Shown here in pieces: positions 46,201 through 54,630 of a DNA stretch of 64,000 bases. Positions within the stretch are counted from its first letter, which is position 1. Every line of letters begins with the position of its first letter. The position numbers and the translations under genes were made by a program. The stretch lies in NCBI GenBank assembly GCA_026418415.1, contig JAOABK010000009.1, positions 1-64,000 on the forward strand. The letters are read 5' to 3'. Source of the stretch: Pseudomonadota bacterium (GTDB taxonomy: Bacteria; CALINM01). A model generated the notes under the pieces. The model was not told where the DNA came from. It saw only the letters and a program-made list of their open reading frames with translations, and did not search any database.

Positions 46201-48882
46201 CAAGATCCCTTTACGGGACAGCTAATGAACCCACCTGTTGAGAACGTTATGTATAATTTTGGCTGGGAATATGTCTGGCACTGTCACATATTAAGCCATG
46301 AAGAAAACGATATGATGAGGTCTATAGTATTTCAAGTTCCACCTGATGCTCCTTCAAACTTAGTAGCAAGCGGTACAAACCCTACTAATCTTGGATGGAT
46401 TGATAACTCGGTTAGTGAAACTGGTTTCACTTTACAAAGAGATACAGCTCCTGATTTCGCAAACCCTGTAGAATTTTCGATAGGTCCAAGCAATCCAAAT
46501 ACAAACTATGGTGGAACAATTACCTACAGTGATACATCCACAACAACAGGAACATATTACTACCGAGTTAGATCTTTCAGTCCTAATGGAACATCTGCAT
46601 GGTCAAATATAGCTACAAATAGCAATATCCCTATTGCTGTAATAAATCCAAAATCACTTGCCTTCGGAAATCAACCTTACAATACAACAAGCGCACCTTT
46701 GAGTATTACTCTTTCAAACATAGGCAATGTTAACCTTGCGATAACAAGTATTGGGATCAGCGGTGCTAACTTGACTGATTTTGCTCAAACTAATAATTGT
46801 GGAACTTTACTTACAGCGGGATCAAACTGCACAATAAATATAACATTTAATCCCTCTGCTCTCGGAGCAAGATTGGCAAATCTTTTAATTATTAGTAACG
46901 ATCCTATAAATCCGACTATTTCTGCTACATTAACAGGAACTGGGATTGCTCCAATTGCTACCGCAAATCCTCTATCCATTACTTTTACAAATCAACTTTT
47001 ATTTACTAATAGTAACGCTAAAACTATAACACTTTCTAATACTGGACAGCTTCCTCTCAATATTAATAACATACTTGTAACAGGAACAAATTCCACTGAC
47101 TTTTCACAAACGAATACTTGTGGTGCATCTCTATCTATTGGAGCAAGTTGTACTATTAGTGTAATATTTACTCCTACAGTCGTTGGTATTAGAAACGCCA
47201 GCATTTCTATCTCAACAAATGACCCTATCAATCCTACAGTATCTGTTTCTCTTTCTGGAACTGGTTTTGTAATTCCTATCGCAAGTATCACTCCAACATC
47301 TCTTAATTTTGGAAATCAATTGGTCAATTCTACAAGTGCAAGCCAAACAATAACACTGTCAAATACTGGACTTGATGTTTTAAATATTACAAGTATAGGA
47401 ATAGCTGGAACTAATGCAAGCAACTTTTCCCAGACAAACAATTGTGGAACAACACTTGCTTCGGGTTCAAATTGTGTAATAAACATAACATTTACACCCT
47501 CAACTACAGGAGTTAGAATAGCCAATTTATCTATTACAAGTAATGATCCCGCAAATCCAACTTTGACAGCATCTCTCTCTGGAACAGGTGTAACACCAGT
47601 AGCTAGTATTTCTAAAGCTTCTTTAAGCTTTTCAAATCAATTAACAAATACTGCAAGTGCACCACAAACCATCACACTTTCTAATATTGGTACAGCACCT
47701 TTAACAATCAATGGCATAAACATTACTGGATTAAATCCCACTGACTTTACTCAAACTAACAACTGTACAAGTACTTTATCTATTGGTGGAAATTGTACAA
47801 TTAATGTCACTTTCATCCCAACTGCAAATGGAGTCAGATCAGCAAATCTAAATGTCCAAAGCAACGATTTAACAAATCCCACACTGTCTGCTCAACTAAG
47901 TGGTACAGGAACATCAGTTTCACTAAGCACATCATCTCTCCTTTTTGGAACTCAACTTGTTGGCACAACAAGTGCTTTGCAAACAGTAACCCTTTTAAAT
48001 AATGCTAATTCTCCTTTAACTATTAACAGCATAACTCTTGGTGGAACTAATTCAACTGATTTTCTTATGACAACAAACTGCCCAGCAACGTTAGGTGCTA
48101 AGGCAAGCTGTAGTATTGGTATACGTTTTAGACCATCTGCAATGGGTGCAAGAACAGCAATATTAACAATAAACGACTCAGATCCAACAAGTCCACAGAG
48201 TGTCAGCCTGAATGGTACTGGTATTGCTCCCGTAAATAGCGTTTCTCCAGCTTCTTTAACTTTTAGCTCACCACTTAATATAACCAGTACAGCACAAAAT
48301 GTAACAATTACAAATACTGGTACAGCAAGCATGACTATATCTCGTATCTTCATTAATGGAACTAATGCAAATCAGTTCGTAAGAACAGCAACAACTTGTG
48401 GAACTACACTACCCGCTGGATCAAGTTGTACTGTAAGTATAGCATTTAGACCAACTTTAGTTAATCCTTTGACTAAAGCAGCAAATTTAAACATTCAGGT
48501 AAGTGCACCGGCAACATCAGTTGTCGTACCACTACAAGGTAATATTATAGTACCAACTTATACCGCTAATCCTAACTCCCTAAATTTTGGAAACCAAACT
48601 ATAAATACGACAAGTATTCCACAAACTATAACTATTACTAATACTGGCACTTCTGCACCTTTGAGGATAACAGGTATTAGCCGTACAGGTACAAATGCCA
48701 ATCAATTTATAAGTACAACAACTTGTGGTCCTTTTCCTGCAGTTCTTAATCCCGGTGCATCATGTGATGTAACCGTTTCTTTCAGACCTACATCCGCTGG
48801 CACCAAAAACGCTAATATTAACATAAACGTTTCTGCTCCAGCCACATCACAAACCATACCTTTAACAGGAATTGGCCAATAA
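43300..48882 (+). CDS. Giant secreted multicopper oxidase with inserted Gly-rich repeats, Fn3-like and seven choice-of-anchor-D (ASH-like) domains
   Basis: 1860 residues with a signal peptide (about 1-26). The cupredoxin core has all four copper motifs: His197-x-His199, His284-Asp-His286, His888-Pro-Ile-His891-Phe-His893 and His994-Cys995-His996 with His1000 and Met1005. Residues about 498-582 are an insert of two Gly-rich repeats (GGTGYTSQPTVQIIGGGGTG and a near copy). An Fn3-like segment (about 1018-1115) precedes seven tandem domains of about 105 residues, each with a FGNQ...T(I/V)TLSN.G start and a NNCG...SNCTINITF.P core. The enzyme may oxidise metal ions or phenolics; the substrate is unknown. 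AGGAGG precedes the ATG. Confidence 0.93.
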   Translation: MKRAKIFFYILLVLCGMVGIPPQGFGLTPMPNPGGTPDYFNVPNWANSPPLRKFVDTLPGLNSVNQNNLGQYIPVAIPDTTTYPGSDYYEIELGEYSKQMHSDLPPTRLRGYRQINTNDPTVSQFQYLGPLIISQKNRPVRIKFINSLPTGNGGNLFVPVDTTIMGSGQFFIDYDPETKQMISPISGFFSQNRATLHLHGGHSPWISDGTPHQWITPAGEPTSYPKGVSVAYVPDMWFDSAGNTITACAGQTTCNVPGATNNPGPGAQTFYWSNQQSSRLMFYHDHSWGITRLNVYVGEAAGYIIRDDVEQELINLGLIPTDEIPLIIQDKTYVDENTIVNTDPTWNWGTSPGNAVTGDLWWPHVYMPAQNPYNPDMSGINAFGRWHYGPWFWPPTPVCGSSNQAVKPLCIENGTVPNEYYLNDPACFPIETPQCIHPPERPGTPNPSWGAEAFLDTPIVNGTAYPKLDVEPKAYRFRILNAAHDRFLNLQLYQATSIVDKITITNGGTGYTSQPTVQIIGGGGTGATANAVVDLNPLSPTFGQVIAIDIATVGSGYTSPPIVNIIGGGGTGATATATIYTQMTEVGMVPATLTSGFPPLWPKDGREGGVPDPFTAGPPFIQIGTEGGFLPQPVVLQNQPIQWNTDPTMFNVGNVLPVAEGGGTLILGPAERADVIIDFSQYAGKTLILYNDAPTAFPALDPHYDYYTNNPDRTDIGGAPSTPPGFGPNIRTIMQINVANNPPAPAYNVSALKAKFLSTNSQQGVFERSQDPIVVGQADYNTTYNKSFPTRWPTWGYSRISDTTLSFMQPDGTIVNNFPMKPKAIHDEMGATFDDYGRMSAKLGLEMPFANAAIANFILQNYVDPPTEIIKQGEYQIWKITHNGVDTHPIHFHLFEVQIVNRVGWDGFIRKPDPNELGWKDTIRVSPLEDTIIALRPIPPVVPFKVPDSVRPLNPEQPLGSMMGFSQQDPFTGQLMNPPVENVMYNFGWEYVWHCHILSHEENDMMRSIVFQVPPDAPSNLVASGTNPTNLGWIDNSVSETGFTLQRDTAPDFANPVEFSIGPSNPNTNYGGTITYSDTSTTTGTYYYRVRSFSPNGTSAWSNIATNSNIPIAVINPKSLAFGNQPYNTTSAPLSITLSNIGNVNLAITSIGISGANLTDFAQTNNCGTLLTAGSNCTINITFNPSALGARLANLLIISNDPINPTISATLTGTGIAPIATANPLSITFTNQLLFTNSNAKTITLSNTGQLPLNINNILVTGTNSTDFSQTNTCGASLSIGASCTISVIFTPTVVGIRNASISISTNDPINPTVSVSLSGTGFVIPIASITPTSLNFGNQLVNSTSASQTITLSNTGLDVLNITSIGIAGTNASNFSQTNNCGTTLASGSNCVINITFTPSTTGVRIANLSITSNDPANPTLTASLSGTGVTPVASISKASLSFSNQLTNTASAPQTITLSNIGTAPLTINGINITGLNPTDFTQTNNCTSTLSIGGNCTINVTFIPTANGVRSANLNVQSNDLTNPTLSAQLSGTGTSVSLSTSSLLFGTQLVGTTSALQTVTLLNNANSPLTINSITLGGTNSTDFLMTTNCPATLGAKASCSIGIRFRPSAMGARTAILTINDSDPTSPQSVSLNGTGIAPVNSVSPASLTFSSPLNITSTAQNVTITNTGTASMTISRIFINGTNANQFVRTATTCGTTLPAGSSCTVSIAFRPTLVNPLTKAANLNIQVSAPATSVVVPLQGNIIVPTYTANPNSLNFGNQTINTTSIPQTITITNTGTSAPLRITGISRTGTNANQFISTTTCGPFPAVLNPGASCDVTVSFRPTSAGTKNANININVSAPATSQTIPLTGIGQ

Positions 48883-48892
48883 CTAAAACTTC

Positions 48893-48930
48893 AACAAGGG
48901 GGATTTTATCCCCCTTGTTCTTTTTTAATT
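48893..48930 (+). terminator. Strong intrinsic terminator after the multicopper oxidase
   Basis: AACAAGGGGGAT and ATCCCCCTTGTT form a perfect 12-bp stem (48893-48904, 48908-48919) with a 3-nt loop. It is followed by CTTTTTTAATTT. It lies 10 nt after the stop codon and separates the gene from the convergent secretin operon. Confidence 0.92.
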
Positions 48931-49008
48931 TAACTAAATATTTTTAGAATTAAAATAAGATCTTTTCATAGAGATGATATATGTTTTTCATTGGGAAGTA
49001 ATCTTCCC

Positions 49009-50412
49009 CTACCCTTTCATATCGACTATTCTTGGGGTGATGAGAATAAGAACTTCAGAATCTTCTGTTATCTTCTCAGTCTTACTGAAGATAAAATTCA
49101 GGATAGGAATATAGCCTAAAATGGGTACCCTTGTAACCTTCTCTATCTCTCGTTTTCTAATAAGACCACCTATAACAATAGTCTCTTGGTTTTTGACAAC
49201 CACTGTCGTATTCACAGACCTTTTGTTTATCATTGGAAGACCATCTTTACCAACCTCAATGAAATCGCTTACTTCCGCTGGTTTAATCTTAACAAGGATA
49301 TTATCTTCATCGGAAATCAAAGGTAGAATGTTCAAATTAACCCCTGCTTTGATCGTCTCTAATTTAACATAGGGATATGTCACTGGACCAGTTACAAGGG
49401 AGATATACTGTTCTAATCCAATATTAATTGATGCTTCTTCTCCATCCATCGTAGTTACTCTTGGTGTTGCCTTTATTGATGCAAGCCCAGTTTCTACAAG
49501 AGCTTTTATTTGTGCGGTAATCCTCCTTGTAATTGCGGGCTGACTTATATATGTTAGCGTTAATTCAAGGGCATCAGATGCTGCAGAAAACTTTCTTGAT
49601 GTAGCAGACCAATCTATTCCTAAACTTTTTCTCCCATCATTAGATAGCTCTACCACTAATGCCTCAAGGGTGATTTGTTTTGGCATCTTATCTATCTTTT
49701 TAATATCCTCTAAAATCCTCTGTACTAACTCTGGAGATGCAGTTACTGTTAGCATATTTCTCTCTTCATTGACCTGTATGTATGATGAAAAGGAGTTAGA
49801 TATTAGCTTTACTATTTCCTTTGCCTTTAGAAACTTTGGCTTATATTCTACAGTGGTACTAAGATAATTAAAAAGCGGGCTTCTTGGATCAGCTGAACCA
49901 ACTATATAATAATCATCAATCTTTTTGAATGTGTATCCACCGGGAGATAAAATCAGCCTTAAAACCTTTTCCAGGGGCTGGTTCTCAAACTTAACACTTA
50001 ATACACCTTGAACAGTATCATCAGTTATTATATTAATACCTGTTTCTGATGAAATGGTTCTTATAATCTCTTTAATATCTGTATCATAAAAGACATTGCT
50101 TAAAAGTTTTTCCTCTTTTTCTCTAATTTCGACATCTCTTTCCTTTAAGGCAACTTTATCATCATGTTTTATGCTGTTTCTATGGGCAACCTCTTTCTTT
50201 GTTAACTCTTCAATTCTTTTTAGATAATCATCCGCTAAATCAATTATTTGACTATCTGGATGCTTACTTTTAAATTCTCTAAACTTCTGTTCCGCTTTAT
50301 CATACTCCTGTCTCTCATAAAACTTTTTACCTTCTCTAAAAAGAGTATAATCATGGGCACAGGAATAAAAAAATAACAAAATCAAAATAAAAATGATTCG
50401 TCCTTGCCCCAT
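49009..50412 (-). CDS. Secretin-family outer-membrane protein (PilQ/GspD/MshL-like), lipoprotein
   Basis: 467 residues from the ATG at 50412, supported by GAGGTGG just upstream; a 15-nt earlier ATG overlaps the preceding stop. A lipobox signal (FFYSC, about residue 18) is followed by a TPR-like helical region and an STN-like N-domain (VFYDTDIKEIIRTISSETGINIITDD). A second N-domain follows (VEYKPKFLKAKEIVKLISNSF), then the secretin barrel (about 230-467; AITRRITAQIKALVETGLASIKATPRV, VIGGLIRKREIEKVTRVPILGYIPILNFIF, SEVLILITPRI). It would form a gated outer-membrane channel. No ATPase or inner-membrane platform gene accompanies it. Confidence 0.92.
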   Translation of the reverse strand: MGQGRIIFILILLFFYSCAHDYTLFREGKKFYERQEYDKAEQKFREFKSKHPDSQIIDLADDYLKRIEELTKKEVAHRNSIKHDDKVALKERDVEIREKEEKLLSNVFYDTDIKEIIRTISSETGINIITDDTVQGVLSVKFENQPLEKVLRLILSPGGYTFKKIDDYYIVGSADPRSPLFNYLSTTVEYKPKFLKAKEIVKLISNSFSSYIQVNEERNMLTVTASPELVQRILEDIKKIDKMPKQITLEALVVELSNDGRKSLGIDWSATSRKFSAASDALELTLTYISQPAITRRITAQIKALVETGLASIKATPRVTTMDGEEASINIGLEQYISLVTGPVTYPYVKLETIKAGVNLNILPLISDEDNILVKIKPAEVSDFIEVGKDGLPMINKRSVNTTVVVKNQETIVIGGLIRKREIEKVTRVPILGYIPILNFIFSKTEKITEDSEVLILITPRIVDMKG

Positions 50413-50423
50413 TAAACGCCACC

Positions 50424-50963
50424 TCATTTATAAAAGATTCTGAAACCAGTCAGATAAACATTTCCATTAATATCAATAATACGTATTTCAACTTCTTCTT
50501 CATACTCCTTTTTACCAAAGGGTGGACTATTTTTAAGTGCCTTTACATAAATCTTTCTTTTATAATCACTATAATCAGAGGGGGTTTCATAATAATTATT
50601 GAATTTTGCTCCATCCATCCACCTTTTATCATTTAGTAATGGTGGTGGTGAATTATAGGGTAAAACAATATAATAGGTTAATAAATATTTTGAATCCTTG
50701 TAAATGTTACCACCTGGCCTTTTCGTAAAAAAATATACCGTAAATGGTGAGTTTGAAATTATGTGTAGAAGGGCAAACTCCTGACTATATAGAACCTTAT
50801 GTCCTATTTCATGTAAATATAGAACTGGTGGATACAAATTTATTTGAATTTGCTGGTTAACCTTTCCAAAAACTGGCACTTTTTTTTGGTTAAGGACTTT
50901 TTCATTCCCTATAGAATCCCTAACCATCAAAAGAAAAATTAAAAGAAATAGTATTTTTCTCAT
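50424..50963 (-). CDS. Secreted protein of unknown function in the secretin operon
   Basis: 179 residues with a signal peptide (1-19) and a predicted beta-rich mature part. I recognise no family. A basic/proline-rich stretch (LPYNSPPPLLNDKRWMDG) lies in the middle and the end is a beta-strand (NGNVYLTGFRIFYK). It begins 1 nt after the beta-sandwich protein and its stop overlaps an upstream ATG of the secretin gene (ATGA), so it is cotranscribed. A pilotin, adaptor or minor surface protein is possible by context only. Confidence 0.7.
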   Translation of the reverse strand: MRKILFLLIFLLMVRDSIGNEKVLNQKKVPVFGKVNQQIQINLYPPVLYLHEIGHKVLYSQEFALLHIISNSPFTVYFFTKRPGGNIYKDSKYLLTYYIVLPYNSPPPLLNDKRWMDGAKFNNYYETPSDYSDYKRKIYVKALKNSPPFGKKEYEEEVEIRIIDINGNVYLTGFRIFYK

Positions 50964-50964
50964 T

Positions 50965-52554
50965 TTAATTCACATTAAACTCTATTTTTTTTGTAAGTTT
51001 TTCTTTACCACCATAATCAATCTCTGCTACTGCAAAGTATTTCCCCTTTTTTAACTTCTTATCTATTTTCCCGTTCATTTTCATAGTTAAACCGGGTAGT
51101 AATCTTTGTCCCTTTAAGTTTAAAAGGGCGAGTTTATTCTCATCACTATCCATAATCAGCACTTTCCCTTCCGGAACAATATGAATTTTAGAGTTATTTT
51201 TTATATGCAAATCTAACTCCCTATCCTCACTCCCCTTTATTTCAAAGCCAGTTATTTCTGCCTGATTTTCAAATTTATCGGGAATAATAACTGAAACATC
51301 AATGAATTTTTTATCTTCACTACCATCATTTTCAACCACTATCTGTCCGTACCTACCACCGTTATGAAAATTGGAAGGCACTTTTACATCAAATTTTAAG
51401 CTTTTAGTCTGCCTTGGCTCTATCGTCAAATTTTTATCTTCTAACTTTACCAGTTCTTTCAAAGTATATGTTGTAGTGCCTATTTCTTTTATAACCCTTT
51501 CCCCATCCTCTGTATATTCTACGTCTTTCAAATCTAATCTTAATTGAATTTGCCTATCTGACTCATTAATGATATTAACAAAAGCAGATCTCGACCCGCC
51601 CTTTGGAACTTTTATTTCTATATTTTGCTGTTTAATTGTATATAAAAACTTCTCTTCATTTTTTAAGGAGCTAACTAAATCAGAACTAAAAAATATTTTA
51701 TCCTTTGCAGTAATAGTTCTCTTGCCAAATTTCATTGACACAATCGCAGTATATTCGCCCTCTTTAAGGGGTTTTGATATTCTACCAAAGAAATTTACTT
51801 TGGCGCCTGGAAAAATCCTCTGTCCTTCTTCATCACTAACTAAGCCTTTCTTTTTTGTTTGTTTTTGTACATTATTATCCTGCTTTTCCCTTTTTTGCTT
51901 CTCTTCTAAATAATGAGTTGTTAGTGCTATCGTCTCTATAATTTTTCCAGAACTATCGTGTAAAACTACCTTACCTGTTGCTCTATAATCAATATTTGAA
52001 TTATTAATTAGAGAAGTCTCGATAATAGGAGTTCCATCGGGAAGGAGTTTTAATCTTATATCCTGTGTTTTACCTGATTCTATTAGATTTTTACCCTTTA
52101 CCTTGACCTTTAATATTACAGCATAACGAAGTTTAACCGTTATTCCCTTTTCCTTCTTTTCATATGCCGGTTCAATCATTATTGTTGCAACTCTGACCCC
52201 TGATGCATCCCTTGGGACATTTATCTCCCCCTTTAACTCCACTGTCTCACCAGCATTGACAATAAAATCATTTCTTTGAAGTTTTATCCATTTAGCGCAG
52301 GAAAAAGGGCTTTTTCCAGGTTCCGTAAAATCCACATTTCCATCCTCTTTCTGGTCAATATCAAATAAAGATACGCTTACTGGAGTATCTTCATTAGAAG
52401 TAGAATAAACATCTATTGAAAACTCTCCCTTTTTTCCTGGTTGAAGCTCTAAATCGATATTTAGAGGTTGAACTCCAACTGTTCCAACTCCAAAAGATTT
52501 TACAGGTATAATCAAAGTTAAGATTACAATAATTAAGACTAATTTTCTATGCAA
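50965..52554 (-). CDS. Secreted chaperone-like beta-sandwich protein with internal duplication
   Basis: 529 residues from a TTG start at 52554, chosen because AAGGAG (52567-52562) lies 7 nt upstream. An upstream in-frame extension would run through an intergenic hairpin. A signal peptide (about 1-22) is followed by two similar halves. Each starts with a periplasmic-chaperone-like or DUF916-like strand set (VQPLNIDLELQPGKKGEFS; IKQQNIEIKVPKGGSRSA) and ends in a matching PG-x-(12)-K-x-(KL)KEG/KG-x-Y motif (FPGAKVNFFGRISKPLKEGE; LPGLTMKMNGKIDKKLKKGK). A lysine/glutamine-rich linker separates the halves. It may bind or protect the pilin-like subunits. No C-terminal membrane anchor. Confidence 0.75.
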   Translation of the reverse strand: MHRKLVLIIVILTLIIPVKSFGVGTVGVQPLNIDLELQPGKKGEFSIDVYSTSNEDTPVSVSLFDIDQKEDGNVDFTEPGKSPFSCAKWIKLQRNDFIVNAGETVELKGEINVPRDASGVRVATIMIEPAYEKKEKGITVKLRYAVILKVKVKGKNLIESGKTQDIRLKLLPDGTPIIETSLINNSNIDYRATGKVVLHDSSGKIIETIALTTHYLEEKQKREKQDNNVQKQTKKKGLVSDEEGQRIFPGAKVNFFGRISKPLKEGEYTAIVSMKFGKRTITAKDKIFFSSDLVSSLKNEEKFLYTIKQQNIEIKVPKGGSRSAFVNIINESDRQIQLRLDLKDVEYTEDGERVIKEIGTTTYTLKELVKLEDKNLTIEPRQTKSLKFDVKVPSNFHNGGRYGQIVVENDGSEDKKFIDVSVIIPDKFENQAEITGFEIKGSEDRELDLHIKNNSKIHIVPEGKVLIMDSDENKLALLNLKGQRLLPGLTMKMNGKIDKKLKKGKYFAVAEIDYGGKEKLTKKIEFNVN

Positions 52555-52579
52555 GGTTTCACTCCTTAAGTGAAATAAA

Positions 52580-52600
52580 GAGCGGGCAATAAGCCCGCCC
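52580..52600 (-). promoter_or_regulatory. Intergenic hairpin inside the surface operon
   Basis: GCGGGC (52582-52587) and GCCCGC (52593-52598) form a 6-bp GC stem with a 5-nt loop, between the stop of the 176-residue gene (52607) and the next start (TTG, 52554). No long U-tract follows on the minus strand (CTTTATTTC), so partial termination or protection of the upstream pilin-like mRNA is more likely than full termination. Confidence 0.6.
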
Positions 52601-52606
52601 AAGTTT

Positions 52607-53137
52607 TTATGGTGCCCATACCGTCAAAGTAATTGTTGCGGAGTAATGTCCAGCAATCTGATCATTAACATTGGGACCGAGTTTGGCATAACCAATTACC
52701 TCATACTTGCATTTTGTTCCTGCACTTTGACCAGGAGCCACTACCAAATCGCCAACTGGGTTATATGTTGACCAACTCCTATTGAAATACCCCAGAACCA
52801 GAGAGGGGGTTACTCTTTTAGCCCTGTAAGCAGTTTTAATTGAGTAGTTTCCATTTTTTAAGTCAGTTCCAGAAAAGGTAAGATTCACGTCTGCATTTGT
52901 CTCTACCTCAAATACAGCGTTATCTACTGGACCTAACTCTTCATTTGGTTGCCCTGAGAACACACCAAAATCCATTGGTTCTGTAACAACCCTTACTTTA
53001 GCGTATTTCCAGACCTTACCATTAACTGGTACTAACTCAGAGATTGGTGGAGCTCCCTCACCCGCAATTACCTCTGACACCATAAGCATAAACATTAGAA
53101 ATATCATGGTGCAAGAGAGCTTTATTATGGGTTTCAT
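52607..53137 (-). CDS. Secreted pilin-like beta protein (paralogue of the 149-residue neighbour)
   Basis: 176 residues with a signal peptide (1-25). The mature N-terminus EGAPPISELVPV-like segment and the C-terminal AGHYSATITLTV strand match those of the next gene upstream (EGAPPLTEKVDV; AGDYQGEITLTV). The beta-rich Ser/Thr/Asn-rich sequence without cysteine framework resembles spore-coat-U/Csu- or fimbrial-type subunits but is not a clear member. An AAAGGAGC site lies before the ATG. Function as a secreted structural or adhesive subunit is inferred from paralogy and operon position. Confidence 0.75.
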   Translation of the reverse strand: MKPIIKLSCTMIFLMFMLMVSEVIAGEGAPPISELVPVNGKVWKYAKVRVVTEPMDFGVFSGQPNEELGPVDNAVFEVETNADVNLTFSGTDLKNGNYSIKTAYRAKRVTPSLVLGYFNRSWSTYNPVGDLVVAPGQSAGTKCKYEVIGYAKLGPNVNDQIAGHYSATITLTVWAP

Positions 53138-53152
53138 AAAAAGCTCCTTTTA

Positions 53153-53602
53153 TTAAATTTTTGTAACTGTCAATGTTATCTCTCCCTGATAGTCCCCTGC
53201 AAGTGGTGAGGTAGCACCAGTAACACCAATAATTGTAAATGTATCATTCCATTCACTACCAGCAGCATTAAAATAATTTACCTCTTTATTGCCTACAGCA
53301 TTTAGATAAAGTTGTATAGTACTATTATTAGGTCCAGTAAGTTCCTTTGAAACTTTTACATTGTAGTTAACATCGCAATTGGTCTTTTTATTTGTTGTAA
53401 ATGTTGTTGATTTAGTTTCATTAGGAGCACCTGAAAAGCTTAATAGACCAGGTTGCTGTGTTACATTTAATGAGACATAGCAGGCAACTTCTGCATAAAC
53501 ATCAACCTTTTCTGTAAGTGGTGGTGCTCCTTCCGCTGAAAAGGCAATTGATGAAAAGGCAAAAATAGCTAAAATTGCTGTTAATAATGCTACTTTTTTC
53601 AT
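53153..53602 (-). CDS. Secreted pilin-like beta protein, likely major subunit
   Basis: 149 residues: signal peptide (1-23, ending FSA), mature start EGAPP, two cysteines (about 41 and 76) and a C-terminal AGDYQGEITLTV strand. The composition (Thr, Asn, Val) and size are typical of fimbrial or CsuA/B-like subunits. TAGGAGGGAGAG is a strong ribosome binding site. It is preceded by a 115-nt structured leader and followed 15 nt later by its 176-residue paralogue. Being first after a structured leader and the shortest subunit suggests it is the most highly expressed. Confidence 0.78.
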   Translation of the reverse strand: MKKVALLTAILAIFAFSSIAFSAEGAPPLTEKVDVYAEVACYVSLNVTQQPGLLSFSGAPNETKSTTFTTNKKTNCDVNYNVKVSKELTGPNNSTIQLYLNAVGNKEVNYFNAAGSEWNDTFTIIGVTGATSPLAGDYQGEITLTVTKI

Positions 53603-53637
53603 ACTCTCCCTCCTAAAATTTTAGTCTTTTTCTGACC

Positions 53638-53699
53638 TCGCAGAGTAGTCAGTTTTCTTTTAAATTCATCACCTCCTTTCCTTATGGGATCCTCTGCGA
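53638..53699 (-). promoter_or_regulatory. Structured leader with 8-bp arms and a 16S-complementary tract
   Basis: On the minus strand TCGCAGAG (53699-53692) and CTCTGCGA (53645-53638) pair as a perfect 8-bp stem around a 46-nt loop. The loop holds AAAGGAGGTGAT, complementary to the 3' end of 16S rRNA over 12 nt, but no well-spaced start codon follows. The next ribosome binding site, before the gene at 53602, is preceded by a CTAAAATTTTAG palindrome. This suggests translational standby or control of the pilin-like gene. Confidence 0.6.
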
Positions 53700-53717
53700 A
53701 AAAATCCCAAAATTTTA

Positions 53718-54620
53718 TCAAAAAAGATCCCCTCCCTCCTCCATATCTGGTTCATAGGTAACAATTATTTCGCCTTTATACTCACCCGCTTTATCTTCAG
53801 AAGTTGCTTTTAGTTTGAAATAAAGTTGTGTAGATACACGCTCTTTCTTTCCAATGTTTTTTTCCTTCCCTGTTAGAACTATTACAGGCTTATCAAGGCT
53901 ATAGTAATTCCCATTCCCCATATTTACATAGATCCTATTTGGTGGTATTGTTCCCTTCTCTCCTACTAAAGGTGTTATATGAATCTTTACTACAAAATCA
54001 CTTTTACCAATAACAGTTATATTTACAGGGTTATCAGCAGGAAAATCACCAGGACCAGTAATTAAAAATCTGAGCTTATCTGGGTTTACTGTTATGTAAC
54101 TTTTCTTTGGTTTTGGTTTATGGCCGATAAAGGGTCTTTCAAATTCAACAGGCATTGGCTGTATAATCACTTTTAAAAACATTGTGGGTCCACCATCGGG
54201 AGATACGATCTGCCCCTCATAGATACCAGGCTTTTCAAAGCCTGTTGAATTAAAACCAATCATTATGTTGCCTATCTCTTCTGTCTTTGCACCTGTAAAG
54301 CTTCCCTTGCCCACCATCCTTGGTATATCTAAACTCTCAAAATTTCTCGTATAGGGGGTCTGTATCAGCAGTTGAGATGGCGATATTGTCTCTCCTTTCT
54401 CGTTCCTCAAGGGTGTAGCATGGTAGTGAACAGACCAATCTTTTAAATCGGATTTTACAAGAACCCTTACGGGCATTTCTGCCATAATCGGTCCTGTCTG
54501 CCCTTCTGTAACCCTTATTGTTACTTGAAAGTGGGATAATATTATCTGAGGAGTAATAGCGGTACTGGTTAAAACCGGTAAAATTATTAGAAAAATTAAG
54601 ACAAATATTAATTTTTTCAT
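53718..54620 (-). CDS. Secreted protein with two tandem Ig-like beta-sandwich domains
   Basis: 300 residues from the ATG at 54620, whose promoter lies immediately upstream; a TTG 39 nt earlier falls in the -35 box. A signal peptide (1-20) precedes two similar beta domains: about 25-145 (FQVTIRVTEGQTGPIMAEMPVRV ... GIYEGQIV) and 165-290 (DKLRFLITGPGDFPADNPVNI ... AGEYKGEIIVTYEP). The shared AGxYxGEI ending also resembles the neighbouring pilin-like proteins. It ends in a short acidic tail. Function unknown; a structural or adhesive part of the surface system is inferred. Confidence 0.72.
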   Translation of the reverse strand: MKKLIFVLIFLIILPVLTSTAITPQIILSHFQVTIRVTEGQTGPIMAEMPVRVLVKSDLKDWSVHYHATPLRNEKGETISPSQLLIQTPYTRNFESLDIPRMVGKGSFTGAKTEEIGNIMIGFNSTGFEKPGIYEGQIVSPDGGPTMFLKVIIQPMPVEFERPFIGHKPKPKKSYITVNPDKLRFLITGPGDFPADNPVNITVIGKSDFVVKIHITPLVGEKGTIPPNRIYVNMGNGNYYSLDKPVIVLTGKEKNIGKKERVSTQLYFKLKATSEDKAGEYKGEIIVTYEPDMEEGGDLF

Positions 54621-54630
54621 ACCTGATTTA

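Noticed and set aside
46785-48353. Several 64-133 codon minus-strand frames
   Set aside because: They are antisense to the tandem repeats of the multicopper oxidase. Their similarity to each other is explained by the repeats.
53652-53669. Six-codon leader peptide after AAAGGAGGTG
   Set aside because: The ATG is only 2 nt from the core of the site, too close for normal initiation; recorded only as part of the leader finding.
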